A stretch of 64,000 nt of DNA, taken from an uncultured Pelagibacteraceae bacterium. GTDB taxonomy: Bacteria; Pseudomonadota; Alphaproteobacteria; Pelagibacterales; Pelagibacteraceae. Below, piece by piece: positions 61,848 through 64,000 of the stretch (positions are counted from its first letter, which is position 1; every line of letters starts with the position of its first letter). The stretch spans positions 124,001-188,000 of the forward strand of contig CACFXK010000001.1 in assembly GCA_902570125.1 (NCBI GenBank), given 5' to 3'. Both the position numbers and the translations under genes were made by a program. The notes under the pieces were generated by a model. The model was not told the origin of the DNA. It saw only the letters and a list, made by a program, of their open reading frames with translations, and made no database searches.

Positions 61848-63698
61848 TTAATCAATTACATTTAAACTTTTATCTACCTTTAATTTATTTTTAATTGCTC
61901 TATTAGCTCTTTCAATGATGTTGGACCTAACTGATACAGCTGTAGTTAACGCCTCTTCTGACAAAGCCTTTTCTACATCTTCAGCAGCCCATTTAGGTCT
62001 TCCAACTAATTGGTTTGCACCTGCAACCACTTCCATTAATTGTTGGGTAAACTGTTCTTCAACACATTGTACTATAATTTTAGGAGCTTGATTATTTAGT
62101 TTTCCAAAAGTTTCCAGAAAGCTTTCTCTAACTGTTTGATAACCACTAAAATCCTTATTGGCCTTAACTAAATTTAAAGATTTATGATAACAGGCGGCTC
62201 TATCTACCATTTCATTTGGATCTCTTGTTCCATCCGCAACACTAACCCATTTAACTTCTGGGTATGGATCTGCCTCTACTCTAAAACCTTTAACCTTAGA
62301 TTTTTTTTCATACATAGACAACATTTCTCTTATTGCTCCGGTATTTGCACCAGCGGAGGAAGCCTTTCTGTCCCTTTTATTATCACCATCTAACAAATTA
62401 CCTGAGAATGATTCTATTTCTTCTTCTGAAATAAATTCACTTCCTGACGGATTTTTTTTATACTTACCTAATTTAAAAAATCTAAGTAAGTCTTTTAATT
62501 TATCCTTTAAATTATCAGAGTAATTATCGCTTCCGAGTTTATCTGCAGCCTCTTTTTCAAATTCTTCAATTTCTTTAGGCATTTTAGATTTAAACTCGTT
62601 TTGCCATTTTTCCCAAGGGAGTACCGAACCATCTCTACCAACTACGTGTCTTCTTTGAGTATCCTGTTCATAATTGCTACCTGGTTCGATTAATAAGGCT
62701 ACATTTTTAAAGCTAAAAATTAAACCAAAGTTTGTAGCTATATTTCCACTCCCATAGGTCAAATCAAAGACTTCATCATCTTTAACTAATCCACATTGAC
62801 CTACCAAAAACTCTCTAGAATTAGTTTTTCTTTCAGGATTTAAAATCCACCAATGTGCCTTTGCATCAGATAATTCAACTGTTCCTGACTTATTTTTGAG
62901 TCTATTTCGATCAAGTGAATACTTATGCCCTTTGACAAATCTTAAACAATTTGATTTAGCAGGATCATTTATTGAGTTCTTTTTTTCATTAAATACAGCC
63001 TTATCAAGCTCATAGTAATATCCCGTTCTTACCTTCAATTCTATACCATCTGGAATATTAAAGAATCTCGTATTTAAATATGACAATTGCCAAAATTCTT
63101 TGGTGCCTCTTACTCCCTCAGGTAACTGCATAGTATCCTCTTCTGGTTTTTTCCCAAATAAGGTAACTCTAGTACCATGATCTTTAATTTCAGCAGGCTT
63201 CACTTCATCAGTTATTTCTAAATAATTTAAATATTTTCCATCTTCATTTTTGAATCTTTCCATACAGTAGGTGCCTAAAGTTGGATCATAATAAATTAAT
63301 ACCATAAACCCTTTTCCATTTTGCCAAGACTCATATTGTAATCCTGCAGGATTTCTTGAGAGAGCACTTATTTTTGCCCCAACTCCATAATTTATATGTT
63401 CTGATTTAACATCTCCAGATGAAGCTAATTGTGATACTAGTTTTTCCATTTGTTCTGGAGACATTCCAGTACCGTTATCTATAAAACTAATTTTCAAATA
63501 TTTTTTATCTGAAAAATGCCAATTGACCCAATTTGCATCGACTACGATGGTACCTTTTTTTTCTTTAGTTTTTTGAATTGCCTCAACTGAGTTTTTAACA
63601 AACTCTCTTAAGAATTGATCTGGTAGACAGTCTCTACCAAGGTTGTTTATGAATTGTGTAAGTCCATGAGGATTTACACCGACAGGTGTTTTTTCCAT
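61848..63698 (-). CDS. GHKL (Hsp90/MORC/MutL-like) ATPase protein
   Basis: 616 aa from the ATG at 63,696-63,698, chosen because GGAGG lies six bases before it; an ATG ten codons upstream lacks such a site. The N-terminal Bergerat fold is complete: LREFVKNSVEA (Glu32, Asn36), IDNGTGM (Asp74, Gly76, Gly78), NYGVGAKISAL (residues 103-113) and HGTRVTLFG (Gly175-Thr176). It lacks histidine-kinase phosphoacceptor features. A middle domain follows, then a charged linker (about 440-475) and a C-terminal domain (about 480-610) of unknown type. Such ATPases occur in chaperones, MutL, MORC and prokaryotic conflict systems. As sole gene of a tRNA-flanked cassette, a defence role is plausible but unproven. 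Confidence 0.88.
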   Translation of the reverse strand: MEKTPVGVNPHGLTQFINNLGRDCLPDQFLREFVKNSVEAIQKTKEKKGTIVVDANWVNWHFSDKKYLKISFIDNGTGMSPEQMEKLVSQLASSGDVKSEHINYGVGAKISALSRNPAGLQYESWQNGKGFMVLIYYDPTLGTYCMERFKNEDGKYLNYLEITDEVKPAEIKDHGTRVTLFGKKPEEDTMQLPEGVRGTKEFWQLSYLNTRFFNIPDGIELKVRTGYYYELDKAVFNEKKNSINDPAKSNCLRFVKGHKYSLDRNRLKNKSGTVELSDAKAHWWILNPERKTNSREFLVGQCGLVKDDEVFDLTYGSGNIATNFGLIFSFKNVALLIEPGSNYEQDTQRRHVVGRDGSVLPWEKWQNEFKSKMPKEIEEFEKEAADKLGSDNYSDNLKDKLKDLLRFFKLGKYKKNPSGSEFISEEEIESFSGNLLDGDNKRDRKASSAGANTGAIREMLSMYEKKSKVKGFRVEADPYPEVKWVSVADGTRDPNEMVDRAACYHKSLNLVKANKDFSGYQTVRESFLETFGKLNNQAPKIIVQCVEEQFTQQLMEVVAGANQLVGRPKWAAEDVEKALSEEALTTAVSVRSNIIERANRAIKNKLKVDKSLNVID

Positions 63699-63714
63699 TT
63701 TACCTCCAAAAGTT

Positions 63715-63736
63715 AACGGTTTAAACAACGGTTAAA
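63715..63736 (-). promoter_or_regulatory. Direct repeats upstream of the GHKL ATPase gene
   Basis: AACGGTT occurs at 63,715 and again at 63,727, 12 bases apart, each followed by an A-rich stretch, just upstream of the ribosome site. The spacing of about one helical turn suggests an operator bound by a dimer on one face. No regulator gene is in view. Confidence 0.4.
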
Positions 63737-63811
63737 GTTTACCGGCTTGTAAAATTCACTTTTAATGTTTGGGGCAAAAGCGCGAAACATAATTATGAAC
63801 TATACAGATTA

Positions 63812-63839
63812 AATATAATTGACCATTGAAATTATTCAA
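63812..63839 (-). promoter_or_regulatory. Candidate promoter of the GHKL ATPase gene
   Basis: On the minus strand TTGAAT (63,834-63,839) and TATATT (63,812-63,817) are separated by 16 bases. Transcription would begin about 105 bases before the start codon, upstream of the AACGGTT repeats. Confidence 0.35.
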
Positions 63840-63906
63840 TAGCAATATTTTAAAATTTCATATCACATTTTTAGAATAAGATACTATTAAGACGTGTATT
63901 TTTAAA

Positions 63907-63927
63907 TGTGTCGATAGAGTGCCGAAA
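63907..63927. repeat. Right copy of 21-bp arm-like repeat
   Basis: TGTGTCG, six bases, TGCCGAAA, with 18 of 21 positions shared with 61,825-61,845 in the same orientation. It ends 54 bases before the right tRNA-derived core. Confidence 0.75.
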
Positions 63928-63981
63928 ATTACTTAACGTTGAGAAAGTTAAAAGTTTACAAAGATAAAAAGATATGGCTGC

Positions 63982-64000
63982 CTCGTTGGCAACGAGACGC
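63982..64000. repeat. Right copy of tRNA-derived direct repeat (candidate att core, cut by window edge)
   Basis: Identical over 19 bases to the tRNA-Gly anticodon arm and running to the last base of the window, so the true repeat may be longer and may include the 5' half of a tRNA-Gly. The sequence just before it shows no tRNA T-arm, so it is not the 3' half of a complete second tRNA. Confidence 0.85.

Larger units (their letters stand above)
61709..64000. mobile_element. Putative tRNA-Gly-targeted cassette with one GHKL ATPase gene (right end at or beyond window edge)
   Basis: Bounds are the two 19-bp copies of the tRNA anticodon-arm sequence. Inside each lies one copy of a 21-bp imperfect repeat in the same orientation. 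The only sizeable gene inside encodes a GHKL ATPase; no integrase or transposase is visible. If circularised at the cores, the order would be arm, 54 bases, core, 97 bases, arm, matching typical tyrosine-recombinase attP sites. The integrase may lie outside, or the segment is a passenger mobilised in trans. The right border is cut by the window, so this remains provisional. Confidence 0.55.
63840..64000. other. Non-coding right end of the putative cassette
   Basis: No open frame of note between the ATPase gene start (63,698) and the window edge, about 300 bases. The stretch holds the AACGGTT repeats, a candidate promoter, the right arm-like repeat and the tRNA-derived repeat. The rest is AT-rich sequence without a recognisable feature. 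Confidence 0.6.

Noticed and set aside
63699-63728. Earlier ATG for the GHKL ATPase
   Set aside because: A GGAGG site is placed six bases before the ATG at 63,698, and the extension lacks conserved features.
63982-64000. A complete second tRNA-Gly gene at the right edge
   Set aside because: Sequence left of the repeat lacks the T arm and acceptor 3' strand, so only an anticodon-arm fragment, perhaps with a 5' half beyond the window, can be present.
1-64000. CRISPR arrays, insertion sequences, rRNA genes
   Set aside because: No regularly spaced repeat array, no transposase-like frame with terminal inverted repeats, and no rRNA segment were found.

Overview
The window is very AT-rich, gene-dense and almost free of spacers. 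Its gene content matches a SAR11 (Candidatus Pelagibacter-type) marine alphaproteobacterium. The clearest markers are a dmdC-dmdB-dmdA DMSP demethylation cluster, a TRAP transporter operon, a DUF4212/sodium-solute symporter pair beside acetyl-CoA synthetase, the rpe-heparinase-purH order, and many start/stop overlaps of 1-11 bases. The assignment rests on recognised protein families, not on a database search.

Layout. 1-13,735 (minus strand): ffh, rpsP, trmD, rplS, leuC, leuD, leuB, dmdC, dmdB, dmdA, asd, sdhC, sdhD and a 3'-truncated sdhA. This is one long co-oriented run that joins translation and SRP genes to leucine and DMSP metabolism and to Complex II. A folded RNA element (13,752-13,844) precedes ffh. 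13,896-15,637 (plus): dapF-ftsY. 15,630-18,253 (minus): an exported hypothetical protein, an alpha/beta hydrolase and an MFS carrier. 18,283-22,394 (plus): a gamma-glutamyltransferase-like enzyme, an AAE3-like acyl-CoA synthetase and a ketopantoate-reductase-like enzyme. 22,395-27,321 (minus): a TRAP transporter with an oversized DctM, and a terminator hairpin between dctP and dctQ. 27,426-33,844 (minus): 2-hydroxyacid and 2-oxoacid enzymes (D-2-hydroxyacid dehydrogenase, GlcD-type oxidase, aminotransferase, two tandem FMN alpha-hydroxyacid dehydrogenases) and a PagL-like lipid A deacylase. 33,857-37,977 (minus): ccmC-D-E-F-G-H for cytochrome c maturation. 38,159-49,324: mixed housekeeping genes (hspQ, yciB, Bax-inhibitor-like, argG, folD, mscS, hemD, hemC) and a photolyase-like protein with an unusual domain order. 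49,379-60,080 (mostly plus): tsaD, a tiny basic protein, an EVE protein, acs, a DUF4212/symporter pair, rpe, heparinase-like and purH. 60,084-61,607 (minus): a pterin dehydratase and a TPR protein.

The right edge (61,675-64,000) is the one clearly accessory-looking stretch. It has an intact tRNA-Gly(GCC) gene, one gene for a large GHKL (Hsp90/MORC/MutL-like) ATPase, and then a repeat of the tRNA anticodon-arm sequence at the very end. A 21-bp imperfect direct repeat lies just inside each tRNA-derived repeat. Joined as a circle, this would give an arm-core-arm order typical of tyrosine-recombinase attP sites. The segment looks like a roughly 2.3-kb tRNA-targeted cassette with one cargo gene and no integrase of its own in view. 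It is the best candidate for an undescribed system here.

Together the genes describe an aerobic heterotroph living on small organic acids, organosulfur compounds and acetate. DMSP sulfur and carbon enter through DmdABC, 2-oxo- or 2-hydroxyacids through TRAP uptake and flavin dehydrogenases, and acetate through the symporter and Acs, all feeding the TCA cycle and Complex II. Two further observations stand out. The SdhC and SdhD subunits both lack the histidines expected to bind heme b. The tails of ribosomal proteins S16 and L19, which flank trmD, carry nearly identical 27-bp repeats.
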